From the NCBI RefSeq assembly GCF_024703995.1, contig NZ_JAMXQV010000042.1, forward strand, positions 1 through 64,000: DNA of 64,000 nt, read 5' to 3'. The notes below the pieces were generated by a model that saw nothing but the letters and a program-made list of their open reading frames with translations, had not been told where the DNA came from and ran no database searches. Position numbers and translations under genes: made by a program. Below, piece by piece: positions 7,549 through 16,861 of this stretch; the first letter of the stretch is position 1; each line of letters starts with the position of its first letter. The stretch is from Amycolatopsis iheyensis. Its GTDB lineage: Bacteria; Actinomycetota; Actinomycetes; Mycobacteriales; Pseudonocardiaceae.

Positions 7549-9351
7549 TCACTGCACCGGCGGGTAGGCGTTCTGGACCAGTTCCTCGAACTGGGCCTGG
7601 AACCACTTGCCGGACAGCGGAGAGTTCGGCAGGGCGCCGGTCAGGTTGCCGCCGTTGGCCTGGTCGCTGCCGTGGTAGGTCGGGTCGCACATCCGGTCGA
7701 AGCCCTTGCCTTCGTCGTTCGGGATCTGCGAACTCGCGCCGTCGGACTCACCCGGCGGCTTGACCCAGACGTAGGCGTCGAAGTGCGCCGCGGGCGACGC
7801 GGTCGGCCGCGTGCCCAGGCCCGCTCCGCTCTGGTTGCACCAGTTTCCGCGGTGCAGCCGCCGGTCGATCCGGCCGGAGTTGACGTAGCTGTCCACAGTG
7901 GACCCCGACGCGCCGCTGGGCCGGGCCGAGCCGCCCCACCCGTTGCGGGAGGTGTCGATCAGCATGCCGATGCCGCTCGGCAGGCCCGCGGAGACGAACG
8001 CGTTGTACATCGCCGTGGCGAACGGCACCTCGGCGAAGTACGGGTTCCACTGGTAGAACGTCGCCGACTTGATCTGCTGGCCGCCGACGTTCAGGTTCGG
8101 GTCCGGCAGGTTCGGCTCGGTCAGCGGCGTGTAGTTGGCCGTGTCGCTGATGAAGCCGTCGATGCTGTTCACCCCGGCCGTCGTACCCTGCAGCGTCTGC
8201 TTCACCAGGTTGACGAACGGGCCGAAGTTGCTGTCCCAGCCCAGCCACGCCGAGTGCGCGATGTCCAGGTAGTTGTAGACGTTGGAGATCGCGTGGAGCT
8301 TGTTCAGCGCGTACTGGATGCCCTGGGTGTAGGCCCCGGTGGACTGCGCTTCGGCGCACTTGGCCGTAGCGGTGTTGGTGATCAGGTTGGGCAGCGAGTC
8401 CGGCTCGACGACCGCCACGACGCGCAGCGGCGCGTACTTGCTGTCGGACAGGATCGAGGCGATCGGGTCGATGTACTCGCTCTTGTACCGGGCCAGGCCG
8501 TTCGAGCCGGCCTGCAGCTCGCCGTTGGACGCCAGCGCCGCGCAGTCGCGGTTCGGCAGGTCGTAGACGACGATCTGGATCGTCACCGGCGTCCCGCCGC
8601 TCTGCTGGGCCAGCGCCGCGTCGAGGTGCCCGCGCAGGCCGCGGGCGCTCGAGGTGCCTTCGATCGCCGCGATCCGGTCCAGCCAGACCGCGGTCGAGGT
8701 GTTCGCCACCTTGGCCATCTGGGCACCCAGGGTGCCGCCCTTGGCCGCGGCCGCCGCGGTCACCTCGCTCGACCAGTCCGGGTTCACGTACCCCTTCGAG
8801 CCGGCGTACGGGTTGTCGACGTGGGTTCCCGGCGTCGGCGTGGTCGTCACCGTGGTGGGGGTCGTCGGGGTGGTGGGAGTCGTCGGGGTCGTGGGCGTGG
8901 TGGTCGAACCGCCGGTGGTGCCGTCACAGACGACGCCGTTGAGCGTGAACGACGCCGGGATCGCGTTCGACCCCGAGTACTGGCCGTTGAAGCCGAGGCT
9001 CGCGGTCGCGTTCGCCCCCAGCGTGGCGCCCCACGACGGGCTCTTCGCGCTGACGTGCTTGCCGCTCTGGCTGAACGTCGCGCTCCAGCCCTGCTGGACC
9101 TGCTGGTTGCCGCCGAAGTCCCACTGGAGGTCCCAGCCGGACGTGATCGGGTCACCCAGGTTGGTCACCGTGATGTTCGCGGTGAACCCGGGCTCGTACA
9201 GGTTGGTCGCGTAGGTGACCTTGCAGCCGGAGGCGGCGACCGCCGGGCTGCCGCCGGCCACCACCAGGCCGGCCACGACGGCCGCGGCCGTCACCGAGGA
9301 CGCCACGGCGAGCCGTGACTTCCTCTTCGCGGACCAGAATTCACTCTTCAT
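7549..9351 (-). CDS. Secreted GH6 cellobiohydrolase with N-terminal CBM2
   Basis: The product has 600 residues. Residues 1-40 are a signal peptide ending AVAA; about 41-143 form a CBM2 (GCKVTYATN through NGVVCDG); about 144-175 are a repetitive Thr/Pro linker built of TTP units; 176-600 are the GH6 domain. Asp269 in YDLPNRDC and Asp318 in VVEPDSLPN are the conserved acidic pair. The long C-terminal part with GRIDRRLHRGNWCNQ and HFDAYVWVKPPGESDG matches the exo-acting branch (Cel6B-like) that releases cellobiose from non-reducing ends. It starts 25 bases after the GH5 stop, in one operon with GH48, GH5 and GH12, and should act in synergy with the GH48 enzyme, which works from the other chain end. 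Confidence 0.93.
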   Translation of the reverse strand: MKSEFWSAKRKSRLAVASSVTAAAVVAGLVVAGGSPAVAASGCKVTYATNLYEPGFTANITVTNLGDPITSGWDLQWDFGGNQQVQQGWSATFSQSGKHVSAKSPSWGATLGANATASLGFNGQYSGSNAIPASFTLNGVVCDGTTGGSTTTPTTPTTPTTPTTPTTVTTTPTPGTHVDNPYAGSKGYVNPDWSSEVTAAAAAKGGTLGAQMAKVANTSTAVWLDRIAAIEGTSSARGLRGHLDAALAQQSGGTPVTIQIVVYDLPNRDCAALASNGELQAGSNGLARYKSEYIDPIASILSDSKYAPLRVVAVVEPDSLPNLITNTATAKCAEAQSTGAYTQGIQYALNKLHAISNVYNYLDIAHSAWLGWDSNFGPFVNLVKQTLQGTTAGVNSIDGFISDTANYTPLTEPNLPDPNLNVGGQQIKSATFYQWNPYFAEVPFATAMYNAFVSAGLPSGIGMLIDTSRNGWGGSARPSGASGSTVDSYVNSGRIDRRLHRGNWCNQSGAGLGTRPTASPAAHFDAYVWVKPPGESDGASSQIPNDEGKGFDRMCDPTYHGSDQANGGNLTGALPNSPLSGKWFQAQFEELVQNAYPPVQ

Positions 9352-9376
9352 CGAGTGTGCTCCTTCTGTTGTCGGG

Positions 9377-10897
9377 TCAGGCGCTGCACGGGGTGGCGCC
9401 GACGGCGAACCCGCCGGGACTGCCGGTGGACGAGCCGGTGGCCTGGAAGCCGATCGACGTCGAGGCGCCGCCGGCCAGATCGGGCGCCCAGGCCGGCGCC
9501 TTCGCGGTCGCCTGCTGCCCGGACTGGGTGACGGTCGCGCCCCAGCCGCCGGTGATCTGCGTCCCCGACGGCACGGTCCAGCCGAGTGCCCAGGTCTTGA
9601 GCGGCGAGGTGCCGGTGTTCTTGAGCGTCACGGAGGCGACGAAGCCGCCCTGCCACGCGTTGTCGACGTGGTAGGTGACCGCGCAGCTCACCGCGGGCGG
9701 TGGGTCGGTCGTGCCGCCACCCGACCCCACAGGTGGGATCAGGTACGGCTGCAGGATCGCCTGCTTGGCCTGGTTGACGGTGGTCCAGTCGTCGTTGAGG
9801 ATGCCGCCGGTGTCCCCGGAGTTCGGGTTCCACGACCAGTACGTGAAGCTCATCCCGGTCGTGCCGGTGCCGGCGTACTTCATCAGCTCCTGCAGCCAGG
9901 TCTTGTCGCGCGGGTCGGCGAGCGTGGTGCCGAACTCGCCGAGCAGCACCGGCGCGATGTTCTGCTTCTGCAGGTAGCCGAAGAAGTGGTCCCACAGCGC
10001 GGGCAGGTTCGCCGGGAACGACGGGTCGGAGAACCACGGCTGCGCGAACACCGACGTCGCGTATTCGTGCGCCGAGTAGACCAGCTTGTCCGGTTTGGAC
10101 AGGCGCACCGGGAACTGCTTCGCGCCGGACAGGTTGCCGCCCCACCAGCCGCACTGCGGGTCGCCGGTGCCGCTGACGCAGTCGAGGCCCTCGACGATGA
10201 CCAGCCAGTCCGGGTTGGCCGCCAGCACGGCGTTGCCGCCGCGCTCGGCGGCCAGCCGCCAGTCGGTCGCGGTGTCGCCGCAGCCCCAGCACGCGCCGCC
10301 GCCACCCTGGATGGAGTGCGGCTCGTTGTGCAGGTCGGCGCCGATCACCGTGGTGTTGCCCTTGTAGTGCTGGGCGAGCATCGTCCAGTCGGACAGCCAG
10401 CGGCTTTCGGGATAGGCGCTGGTGTACCAGAGCGCGGACTGCGCGCCGGAGTCCGGCCGGTGCTGGTCGAGGATGACGCGCATGCCCTTGGTGCCGGCAT
10501 ACGCGATGATCTTGTCGAGCACCTGCAACCCGGAAAGCCCTTGCAGGTCGGGGTTCTGGACGGCGTCGATGCTGGTCGGCTTGACGCCGGGGTCGAAGAG
10601 CTGGTTGGAGTACGGGAGCCGCAGCGTGTTGTAGCCGAGGCTCGCCATCTGGTCGAGCATGTCCTTGTAGTTGCGGCTCCACAGGCCGTGCGGCGAGTAG
10701 TTGCCGGTCTCGGCGCCGAACCAGTTGACGCCGGTCATCCGCACCGGCGCCCCGGTGGCGTCGACGAGCTGGGAGCCCGACGCGTGCCAGTAGCCCGTGC
10801 CGGTGCCGGTTGCCTGCGGGGCCGCGGTGGCCGGGGACGCCGTGAGAACGGCGCCCCCGACCAGTGCGGCGACCGCGAAAGCGAGCAGTCGCTTCAT
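9377..10897 (-). CDS. Secreted GH5 endoglucanase with C-terminal CBM2
   Basis: The product has 506 residues. The signal peptide (about 1-26, ending ATA) is followed by a GH5 (beta/alpha)8 barrel to about 387. Glu192 in DLHNEPHS is the acid/base and Glu321 in VLLGEFGT the nucleophile. A short GSGGGTTDPPP linker leads to a CBM2 from about residue 403. It should cleave internal bonds in amorphous cellulose. The ATG at 10897 starts 10 bases after the GH48 stop, so the two are co-transcribed; a longer in-frame ORF to 10999 overlaps GH48 and is unlikely. The sequence resembles GH5 subfamily 1, but subfamily needs an alignment. Confidence 0.92.
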   Translation of the reverse strand: MKRLLAFAVAALVGGAVLTASPATAAPQATGTGTGYWHASGSQLVDATGAPVRMTGVNWFGAETGNYSPHGLWSRNYKDMLDQMASLGYNTLRLPYSNQLFDPGVKPTSIDAVQNPDLQGLSGLQVLDKIIAYAGTKGMRVILDQHRPDSGAQSALWYTSAYPESRWLSDWTMLAQHYKGNTTVIGADLHNEPHSIQGGGGACWGCGDTATDWRLAAERGGNAVLAANPDWLVIVEGLDCVSGTGDPQCGWWGGNLSGAKQFPVRLSKPDKLVYSAHEYATSVFAQPWFSDPSFPANLPALWDHFFGYLQKQNIAPVLLGEFGTTLADPRDKTWLQELMKYAGTGTTGMSFTYWSWNPNSGDTGGILNDDWTTVNQAKQAILQPYLIPPVGSGGGTTDPPPAVSCAVTYHVDNAWQGGFVASVTLKNTGTSPLKTWALGWTVPSGTQITGGWGATVTQSGQQATAKAPAWAPDLAGGASTSIGFQATGSSTGSPGGFAVGATPCSA

Positions 10898-10907
10898 CGA
10901 GTGCCTT

Positions 10908-13853
10908 TCAGCCGAACAGGGCGACGTGGGCGGCGAACGCCGTGGCGATCTCCGACTGCGCCCAGAACCGGTGGTAGGTGAACGTCGGCGCGGCGCCACC
11001 GTCCAGGTAGGACTGGACCTTCGGCCACTGTGGATCGCTCTTGTAGAAGGAGCGGATCGACTCGAACGTCGAGCCGGAGTTGATCGCGTCGCCGTTCGGC
11101 ATCGTGCCGGTCCAGCCGGTCGGGACGTAGAGGCCCTGGTCGGTGGTGGCGTTGTAGGTGTCGTCGAACCGGTTGTAGTCGCTCCGGGTCTCCGGCACCG
11201 CGATGCCCTTGCTGTCGGTGTTCGCCGAGAGTGCCGTGAGCAGCTGCTCCCCCACGGTCTTGGCCTGCGCGTTGCTCGAGCCGGCCGCGTAGTAGAGCAG
11301 GGTCTTGGCCAGCGAGGCGGCGACCCCGACGTCCTGGCTGTAGTTCTTCACCGTGACGTGCAGGCCGGTGTTCGAGCCCGGGCTGGTGGCGTTCCAGGTG
11401 TCCGGCGCGCCGCTCCAGGTCAGGTCGGACGGGACCTGGAAGCTCCCGCCGGTGCCGACCGTGGTGCCCGAGATCGCCCACGGGACCCACTTGTCGAGGA
11501 TCTTCTTCGCCCGGGCGTCGTTGGTCGCCTGGTAGTACTCGGCGATCCGTTCCATGCCCCAGGTCTGGAAGCCGAACCACTGGTTGCTCGGCGGGTCGTG
11601 CCAGACCGGCTGCTGGTCGTAGAACATCCCGTAGAAGGTCGGGGTGCCGGCCGGCGGGGTGCCGTACTGGCCTTCCCAGCTGTTGGTCGCGCCGCCGGCG
11701 AGACCGCCTTCGGACGACTGGAGCCACTGCAGGAACTCCATCTGGCGGCCGAGGCTGGTCGCCCAGTCGCTCGCGCCGGTCGCCGAGGTGACCTTCAGGC
11801 CCGGGTCGGTCGACAACGCGTACGCCGCCAAGGGGTTCTGGTAACCCTGGTGGGCCGCGCCGTCACCGATGCGCCACGCCCAGGCGCTGGACGAGTCCAT
11901 CGAACCGCCCCAGGCGTAGTACCACGAAACCAGGTAGTGCTCGCTGTCCTTGCCACTGCCGGCCGCGCAGCTCGACGCGCCGACGCAGTTGCCGATCTTC
12001 TTGAAGTACTTGTCGAACAGCGAGTACCGCAGGTAGTCGCCCATCTTCGACGCCTTCTTCACCACGGCCGCGACGTCGGCGCTCTTGCCCTGCGCGGCGG
12101 CCCACTTCTCGGCCTGGAAGGCCACCTGCACGGCGCGGGCGTCCGCGTCGGGCGCGTCGGTGTACTTCCACTGCTTCGCATACGACGAGTCGCCGGTGAA
12201 CAGGTCGAGGTAGCCGTTCTTGCCACCGAACTTCAGGATGTCGCAGCTGGGCTGGGTGACCGTCTCCCAGACCGACTCCTGCGACCCGCGCTGGAAGGTG
12301 TTGATGAACGCGGGCGCGGTGTTCGTGCCGTCTTCGCAGTGGCCGAACTTGTAGATGTTGTCGACGTCGAGCAGCCAGTGCATGCCGTAGACGTCCGCCG
12401 AGCCGTAGGCCGCCTTGAGCTCCGCCGCGATCGGGTCGGCCCCGACGGACACACCGGTCTGCAGCTGCGACGGGTAGGACTTCGGGCTCGGGTACTCGGC
12501 CGCGTAGGTGGCGGGCTTGCTCGCGTTGTAGCCGCTGTTGCCCGGCTGGTCGGCCGCGGACGGGATCGCGTAGGTCTCGATCGACGTCCACGCCTGGTTG
12601 AACGGCGACCAGTCCCCGGTGATCTGCCCGTAGGACGCCTCCAGCCACAGGTAGTAGCTGAACGCCTCCGACGTCGTCTCGTGGCCGTGGTCCGGCGCCT
12701 CGACGATCAGCGTCTCGATCGAGTGGTAGGGCACCAGGATGTTCCCGAACTTGCGGAAGTAGCCGTTGTTCGGGTCCTTGATCTTGTTGTACTGCGTGAG
12801 GAACGCGAGCTGGTAGTCCGAAGTGGACGACGAGATCTCGTTCACCGTCACCGTCGCCGCGGTGTAGCCGCCGCTGCTCGCGGTGAAGGTCGCGCTGCCC
12901 AGGGCTCCCCCGTTGTCGGCGCTCTTCACGGTGACGTTCTGCGGGGTGTTCCAGTTCGACGTCGAGAAGGTCAAACTGGCGGGTGTCGCGGTGAGGTCGG
13001 CGCTGCCCGCGGTCCGGGCGACCGCGACGGTGACCGGGGCGGTCGGCGCGCCGGCGAGGCTGACCGCGAACGTCGTCGAGCCGCCCTGCTTGACCTGCGC
13101 GGTCGCCGGGGACGCGACGATCGTCGGTCCGGAAAGGACCTTCACGCTGACCGGGCTGGAGGTCGCCGACGCGTTCTTGTTGTCGTAGGCCTTGGCCGTG
13201 ATCGAGTAGGTGCCGGCCGGGACGTTGCCCCAGCTGCCCTCGAAGGGCGCGGCGGTGTCGGTGGCCAGGAGCGTGTCGCCGGCGTAGAACTCGACCTTGC
13301 TCACCGTGCCGTCGGTGTCGGCGGCCGTGGCGGCGAGCGGGATGGTGGCGGGGGCGTAGTAGGTGCCACTCGTGGTGGGCGAGGTCAGGGTGACGGTCGG
13401 GGCCTTGTTGGCGCCGGTGCAGGCGGTGCCGTTGACGGAGAAGTCAGTGGGTGGGCGGTTGGCGGAGCCTTTCGAGCCGTTGAAGCCGAAGCTCGTGCTG
13501 GCGCCGGTGCCGAGGTGGCCGTTGTAGGACAGGTTCGTCGCGGTGACCGCGGCGCCGCTCTGGGCGAAGGTGGCGCTCCAGCCCTGCTGGACCTTCTGGC
13601 CGTCGAGGAACGTCCAGCCGACCTGCCAGCTGTCGAGCGGCGCGCCGTCGTTGCGCAGCGAGACGTTGGCGGTGAACCCGGTGTCCCAGTCGTTGGTGGT
13701 GTAGGTGACGGAACAGGCGACGTCGGCGCCGAGCGCCGGGGGCGGGGCGGCCAGCAGCGCGGCGGCGGCGACCGTGGCCGAAGCCAGGGCGAGCACGCGG
13801 CCGCGCAACCAGCGCGTTCGGCGCGCACGGCGCCATCGGGGGGAGGAACGCAT
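10908..13853 (-). CDS. Secreted GH48 reducing-end cellobiohydrolase with CBM2 and Ig-like modules
   Basis: The product has 981 residues. The signal peptide (about 1-42) is Arg-rich at its start. Next come a CBM2 (about 44-147), an Ig-like module (about 150-240, VEFYAGDTLLATDTAAPF), a second beta-sandwich module (about 242-340) and the GH48 domain (about 345-981). The block IVEAPDHGHETTSEA at 383-397 carries the conserved acidic residues, and WLEASYGQITGDW and GGKNGYLDLFTGD are also family signatures. GH48 enzymes are usually single-copy, processive and essential for crystalline cellulose use. This is the first gene of the operon GH48-GH5-GH6-GH12; a CebR-like operator and promoter lie upstream. 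Confidence 0.95.
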   Translation of the reverse strand: MRSSPRWRRARRTRWLRGRVLALASATVAAAALLAAPPPALGADVACSVTYTTNDWDTGFTANVSLRNDGAPLDSWQVGWTFLDGQKVQQGWSATFAQSGAAVTATNLSYNGHLGTGASTSFGFNGSKGSANRPPTDFSVNGTACTGANKAPTVTLTSPTTSGTYYAPATIPLAATAADTDGTVSKVEFYAGDTLLATDTAAPFEGSWGNVPAGTYSITAKAYDNKNASATSSPVSVKVLSGPTIVASPATAQVKQGGSTTFAVSLAGAPTAPVTVAVARTAGSADLTATPASLTFSTSNWNTPQNVTVKSADNGGALGSATFTASSGGYTAATVTVNEISSSTSDYQLAFLTQYNKIKDPNNGYFRKFGNILVPYHSIETLIVEAPDHGHETTSEAFSYYLWLEASYGQITGDWSPFNQAWTSIETYAIPSAADQPGNSGYNASKPATYAAEYPSPKSYPSQLQTGVSVGADPIAAELKAAYGSADVYGMHWLLDVDNIYKFGHCEDGTNTAPAFINTFQRGSQESVWETVTQPSCDILKFGGKNGYLDLFTGDSSYAKQWKYTDAPDADARAVQVAFQAEKWAAAQGKSADVAAVVKKASKMGDYLRYSLFDKYFKKIGNCVGASSCAAGSGKDSEHYLVSWYYAWGGSMDSSSAWAWRIGDGAAHQGYQNPLAAYALSTDPGLKVTSATGASDWATSLGRQMEFLQWLQSSEGGLAGGATNSWEGQYGTPPAGTPTFYGMFYDQQPVWHDPPSNQWFGFQTWGMERIAEYYQATNDARAKKILDKWVPWAISGTTVGTGGSFQVPSDLTWSGAPDTWNATSPGSNTGLHVTVKNYSQDVGVAASLAKTLLYYAAGSSNAQAKTVGEQLLTALSANTDSKGIAVPETRSDYNRFDDTYNATTDQGLYVPTGWTGTMPNGDAINSGSTFESIRSFYKSDPQWPKVQSYLDGGAAPTFTYHRFWAQSEIATAFAAHVALFG

Positions 13854-13891
13854 GGCTTCGGAACTCCTTTGTCCGTAGGGAGCCAGCGATC

Positions 13892-13942
13892 TGGGAGCGC
13901 TTCCAGGCGCAGACGGTAGCCAGCCGGAAACGTGGATGTAAA
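13892..13942 (-). promoter_or_regulatory. Promoter and CebR-like operator of the cellulase operon
   Basis: On the minus strand TTTACA (13937-13942), 18 bases and TACCGT (13913-13918) form a plausible promoter. The operator TGGGAGCGCTTCCA (plus strand, 13892-13905; one change from consensus) covers the expected start point, as in the cebE promoter. Confidence 0.65.
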
Positions 13943-14182
13943 GAATCGAGTCAGAAGGACACCGAGAGCACGGACGTCACACCGACGCTCCGGGCGCGTG
14001 CGGGCGCACTGAACACTCCTGAACAGCCGCGGCCGTTGGTCGCTGATTCACTCGAACGGCCTAGCGCCCTGGTCACCGAAAGTGCACCGAATCCGGCGTT
14101 CAGTGCCGTCGGCATACATCTGGGTCAAGAACGCCCGCGGTGAAAAAGTCGACCACGCCGCCCGAGGACCACCGAGGCCGAA

Positions 14183-14311
14183 GACCGTGTCGACCCGGCA
14201 ATCACGCGTGTCGGCCCTTCCGGCACGGCCCCGCGGGGCATCACGCGTGATCAGAGAGGCATCACGCGTGATTGAAGGGGCATCACGCGTGAGGGGAGGG
14301 TCGACACGGTC
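14183..14311. repeat. Inverted-repeat-bounded cluster of ATCACGCGTGAT palindromes
   Basis: GACCGTGTCGACCC (14183-14196) and its exact reverse complement (14298-14311) bound a segment with four copies of ATCACGCGTG at 14201, 14240, 14261 and 14282. The last three lie at exactly 21-base spacing. The right arm begins inside the cebR stop codon. The rest of the gap from 13854 to 14309 holds the cellulase promoter and no gene. Confidence 0.85.
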
Positions 14312-15341
14312 AGCTGGAGGCGCGGACCGCCAGGGAGACCGGGAGGATCTGCTGCCGCGGCTTCAGGCTCTGGTCGTCGAGCAGCTGCATCAGCGTTTCG
14401 ACCATCGCGTGGACCTGCTCGCGCGGGTCCTGGTGGACCGACGTCAGGGGTGGGTCCATCGCCGGGGCCAGGGTCGCGTTGTCGTCGAAGCTGACCACCG
14501 CGACGTCGTCCGGGATGCGGCGGCCGGCCGCGTCCAGGGTGCGCAGCGCGCCCACCGCCATCATGTCGCTGGCGACGAACACCGCGTCGAGGTCGGGGTG
14601 CCGGTTGAGCAGCGCCGACATCGCGGTCGCGCCGCCGGACAGCGTGAAGTCGGCCTCTTCGGCCAGGTCCGCCGGGTCGAGACCGGCGTCGAGCAGGGTC
14701 TTGCGCCAGCCGGCGAGGCGGTCGATCGGGGCGCTCTGGTCCTGCGGGCCCGAGATGGTGGCGATCCGCCGCCGGCCCGCCGCGACCAGGTGCTCGACCG
14801 CGAGCCGGGCGCCGCCCTCGTTGTCGAAGTCGACGACGTGCACGCCGCGGCGGATGCCCGCCGCCTGGCCGCCGAACACCACCGGGATGCGCAGCAGCCG
14901 CAGCGCCTTGGGCAGCGGGTCGGCGCGGTGCGGCGCGAACACCAGCGCGCCGTCGACGTGCCCGCCTTCGAGAAAGCGGACCGTCCGGCTCAGGTCCTCG
15001 CGGATGTCGCTGAAGATCAGCACCATCTGGCGGCCGACGTCGGCGAGCTCGCGGTAGCCCGCGCGCATGACCGCGGCCCGGTACGGGTCGTCGAGCAGCC
15101 GCGACTCCGGCTCCGACAGCACCACCGCGACCGCGCCGGTGCGGCGGGTGACCAGCGACCGCGCCGCCTGGTTCGGGGAATAGCCCAGGTCACGGGCCGC
15201 GGCCAGGACCTTCTCGCGCGCCGCCGCGCTGACGTACGCGTCGTCGTTCAACGCACGTGACGCCGTCGACCGCGACACGCCGGCGAACGCCGCGACGTCC
15301 TCCAGCGTCGGCCGCTCTTCATCCCCTGCTCGAGGCACCAC
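14310..15341 (-). CDS. cebR: CebR-type LacI-family repressor of cellulose/cellobiose utilisation
   Basis: The product has 343 residues. The DNA-binding head (RPTLEDVAAFAGVSRSTASRALNDDAYVS, about residues 10-38) and hinge (SPNQAARSLVTRRTG) are followed by a periplasmic-binding-protein-like sensor domain with FVASDMMAVGALRTLDAAGRRIPDDVAVVSFDDN near 245-280. It is divergent from cebEFG-bglC, and perfect or near-perfect CebR palindromes precede cebE, the cellulase operon, the LPMO and the orphan cebE. Known CebR proteins release DNA when cellobiose or cellotriose binds, and that is the inferred signal here. The start is GTG (15341, or 15338); upstream is a weaker operator (15409-15422) that suggests autoregulation. 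Confidence 0.88.
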   Translation of the reverse strand: MVPRAGDEERPTLEDVAAFAGVSRSTASRALNDDAYVSAAAREKVLAAARDLGYSPNQAARSLVTRRTGAVAVVLSEPESRLLDDPYRAAVMRAGYRELADVGRQMVLIFSDIREDLSRTVRFLEGGHVDGALVFAPHRADPLPKALRLLRIPVVFGGQAAGIRRGVHVVDFDNEGGARLAVEHLVAAGRRRIATISGPQDQSAPIDRLAGWRKTLLDAGLDPADLAEEADFTLSGGATAMSALLNRHPDLDAVFVASDMMAVGALRTLDAAGRRIPDDVAVVSFDDNATLAPAMDPPLTSVHQDPREQVHAMVETLMQLLDDQSLKPRQQILPVSLAVRASS

Positions 15342-15408
15342 GGGTACCGCCCTCGCTCACCACAACCACCCGGACGCGACCAGCTTAACGGTCACGCAGG
15401 GCGATGTC

Positions 15409-15422
15409 CGGGAGCGCTCCTC
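15409..15422. promoter_or_regulatory. Weak CebR-like operator near the cebR start
   Basis: CGGGAGCGCTCCTC keeps the GGGAGCGCTCC core of the CebR palindrome but has three changes at its ends. It lies 67 bases upstream of the cebR start. Confidence 0.45.
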
Positions 15423-15448
15423 GCAGGAAACGCTCCGGTTACGACCCC

Positions 15449-15531
15449 TTGACACCGGTTGAGGCCCCCAGCAGACTCTGCGACACCTGGGAGCGCTCCC
15501 AGTCGGGCTCCCAGCAGTGAGAGCGCTCATT
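15449..15531 (+). promoter_or_regulatory. cebE promoter with a perfect CebR operator and a second half-matching site
   Basis: TTGACA (15449-15454), 17 bases and CAGACT (15472-15477) form the promoter. TGGGAGCGCTCCCA (15488-15501) matches the CebR consensus perfectly at the start point. A second site sharing the GAGCGCTC core (TGAGAGCGCTCATT, 15518-15531) lies 30 bases further. Confidence 0.85.
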
Positions 15532-15555
15532 CCCGTCAACAAGGTGGTTGGACAC

Positions 15556-16857
15556 GTGAGAACGATCCGGAACGGCCTGGTCCTGGCACTGGGCATCACG
15601 ATGACGGCGCTCGGCGCCACGGCCTGCGGCGGAGGCGGTGGTGACCAGACGCCGCCCGCGGCTGGTCCGAACGAGCACGTCGACCTGACGCTGTCGACGT
15701 TCACCGAGTTCGGCTACGAGGCACTCATCCCGGAGTACGAGCGACTGCACCCGAACATCAAGATCACCCACCGCAAGACCGGCCAGGGCGGCCCGTACCA
15801 CCAGGACCTCATCACCAAGCTGGCCGCCGGCTCCGGCCTCGCCGACGTCGCCGCGGTCGAGGAGGGCCACCTCTCCGACGTCCTCGACAAGGGCTCGAAG
15901 TTCAACGACCTGAGCAAGATCGGGCCCGCCGACGCCTCCCCCGACCGCTGGCTCGGCTGGAAGTACGACGCCGCCAAGACCAAGGACGGCAAGGTCATCG
16001 GCTACGGCACGGACATCGGGCCGCTCGCCATGTGCTACCGCAAGGACATGTTCCAGGCTGCCGGTCTGCCGACCGACCCCGAGGCCGTCAAGCCGCTGTT
16101 CGCCACCTGGGACAGCTACTTCGCCGCCGGCGCCGACTACTCCGCCAAGACCAAGAAGGCCTGGTTCGACTCGGCCGCGCAGAACTTCAACGCCATGGTC
16201 AACCAGCTCCCCCAGGGCTACATCGGCAGCGACGACAAGCTCGCCGTCGAGAGCAACCAGGGCATCAAGGACGCCTGGACCAAGGTCACCGACGCCGTCG
16301 CCAAGGGCGAGTCGGCCAAGCTGACCGCGTTCAGCAACGAGTGGAACACCGGCTTCAAGCAGGGCGCGTTCGCCACGAAGGTGTGCCCGGCGTGGATGCT
16401 CGGCGTGATCAAGGAGCAGGCCGGCCCGGAGAACGCGAACAAGTGGGCCGTCACCGCGGCCTTCCCGGGCGGGGGCGGCAACTGGGGTGGCTCGTACCTG
16501 ACCGTGCCGACGCAGTCGAAGCACCCGAAGGAGGCCGCCGAGCTGGCCGCCTGGCTGACTGCGCCGGAGCAGCAGATCAAGGCGTTCCAGGCCAAGGGCA
16601 CGTTCCCGAGCCAGGTCAAGGCGCTGTCGGACCCGGCGCTGCTGAGCCAGACCGACGCCTACTTCGGCGGCGCGAAGGTCGGCGAGCTGTTCGCCGAGCA
16701 GGCGAAGAAGGTGCAGAAGCCGCAGTACAAGGGCCCGGGCGACGGCCAGATCCAGGAGAACGCCTCGAGCCCGGCCCTGCAGGCGGTCGAACAGGGCAAG
16801 TCGGCGGCGGACGGCTGGCAGCAACTGGTCGACTCGGCGAAGAAGATCACCCGCTGA
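15556..16857 (+). CDS. cebE: CebE cello-oligosaccharide-binding lipoprotein
   Basis: The product has 433 residues and is the substrate-binding component of the CebEFG ABC importer, anchored by lipidation outside the membrane. The N-terminus is VRTIRNGLVLALGITMTALG followed by ATAC, a Streptomyces-like lipobox. I chose the GTG at 15556 because AAGGTGG lies eight bases upstream and both operators fall before it. Shared blocks with the orphan paralogue at 4.1 kb include YGTDIGPLAMCYRKD and GGGNWGGSYLTVP. The permeases CebF and CebG follow at once. As in streptomycetes, the ATPase (MsiK-type) is not in the cluster and must come from elsewhere. Confidence 0.92.
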   Translation: MRTIRNGLVLALGITMTALGATACGGGGGDQTPPAAGPNEHVDLTLSTFTEFGYEALIPEYERLHPNIKITHRKTGQGGPYHQDLITKLAAGSGLADVAAVEEGHLSDVLDKGSKFNDLSKIGPADASPDRWLGWKYDAAKTKDGKVIGYGTDIGPLAMCYRKDMFQAAGLPTDPEAVKPLFATWDSYFAAGADYSAKTKKAWFDSAAQNFNAMVNQLPQGYIGSDDKLAVESNQGIKDAWTKVTDAVAKGESAKLTAFSNEWNTGFKQGAFATKVCPAWMLGVIKEQAGPENANKWAVTAAFPGGGGNWGGSYLTVPTQSKHPKEAAELAAWLTAPEQQIKAFQAKGTFPSQVKALSDPALLSQTDAYFGGAKVGELFAEQAKKVQKPQYKGPGDGQIQENASSPALQAVEQGKSAADGWQQLVDSAKKITR

Positions 16858-16861
16858 CCTC

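Noticed and set aside
7472..7690. Longer N-terminus for the GH12 endoglucanase
   Set aside because: It would overlap the GH6 gene and bury the signal peptide; a good ribosome-binding site supports 7471.
7495..14000. Plus-strand ORFs of 500-1000 residues opposite the cellulase operon
   Set aside because: Composition is Arg/Val/Gly-rich shadow translation of GH6/GH5/GH48 genes; no motif or ribosome-binding site.
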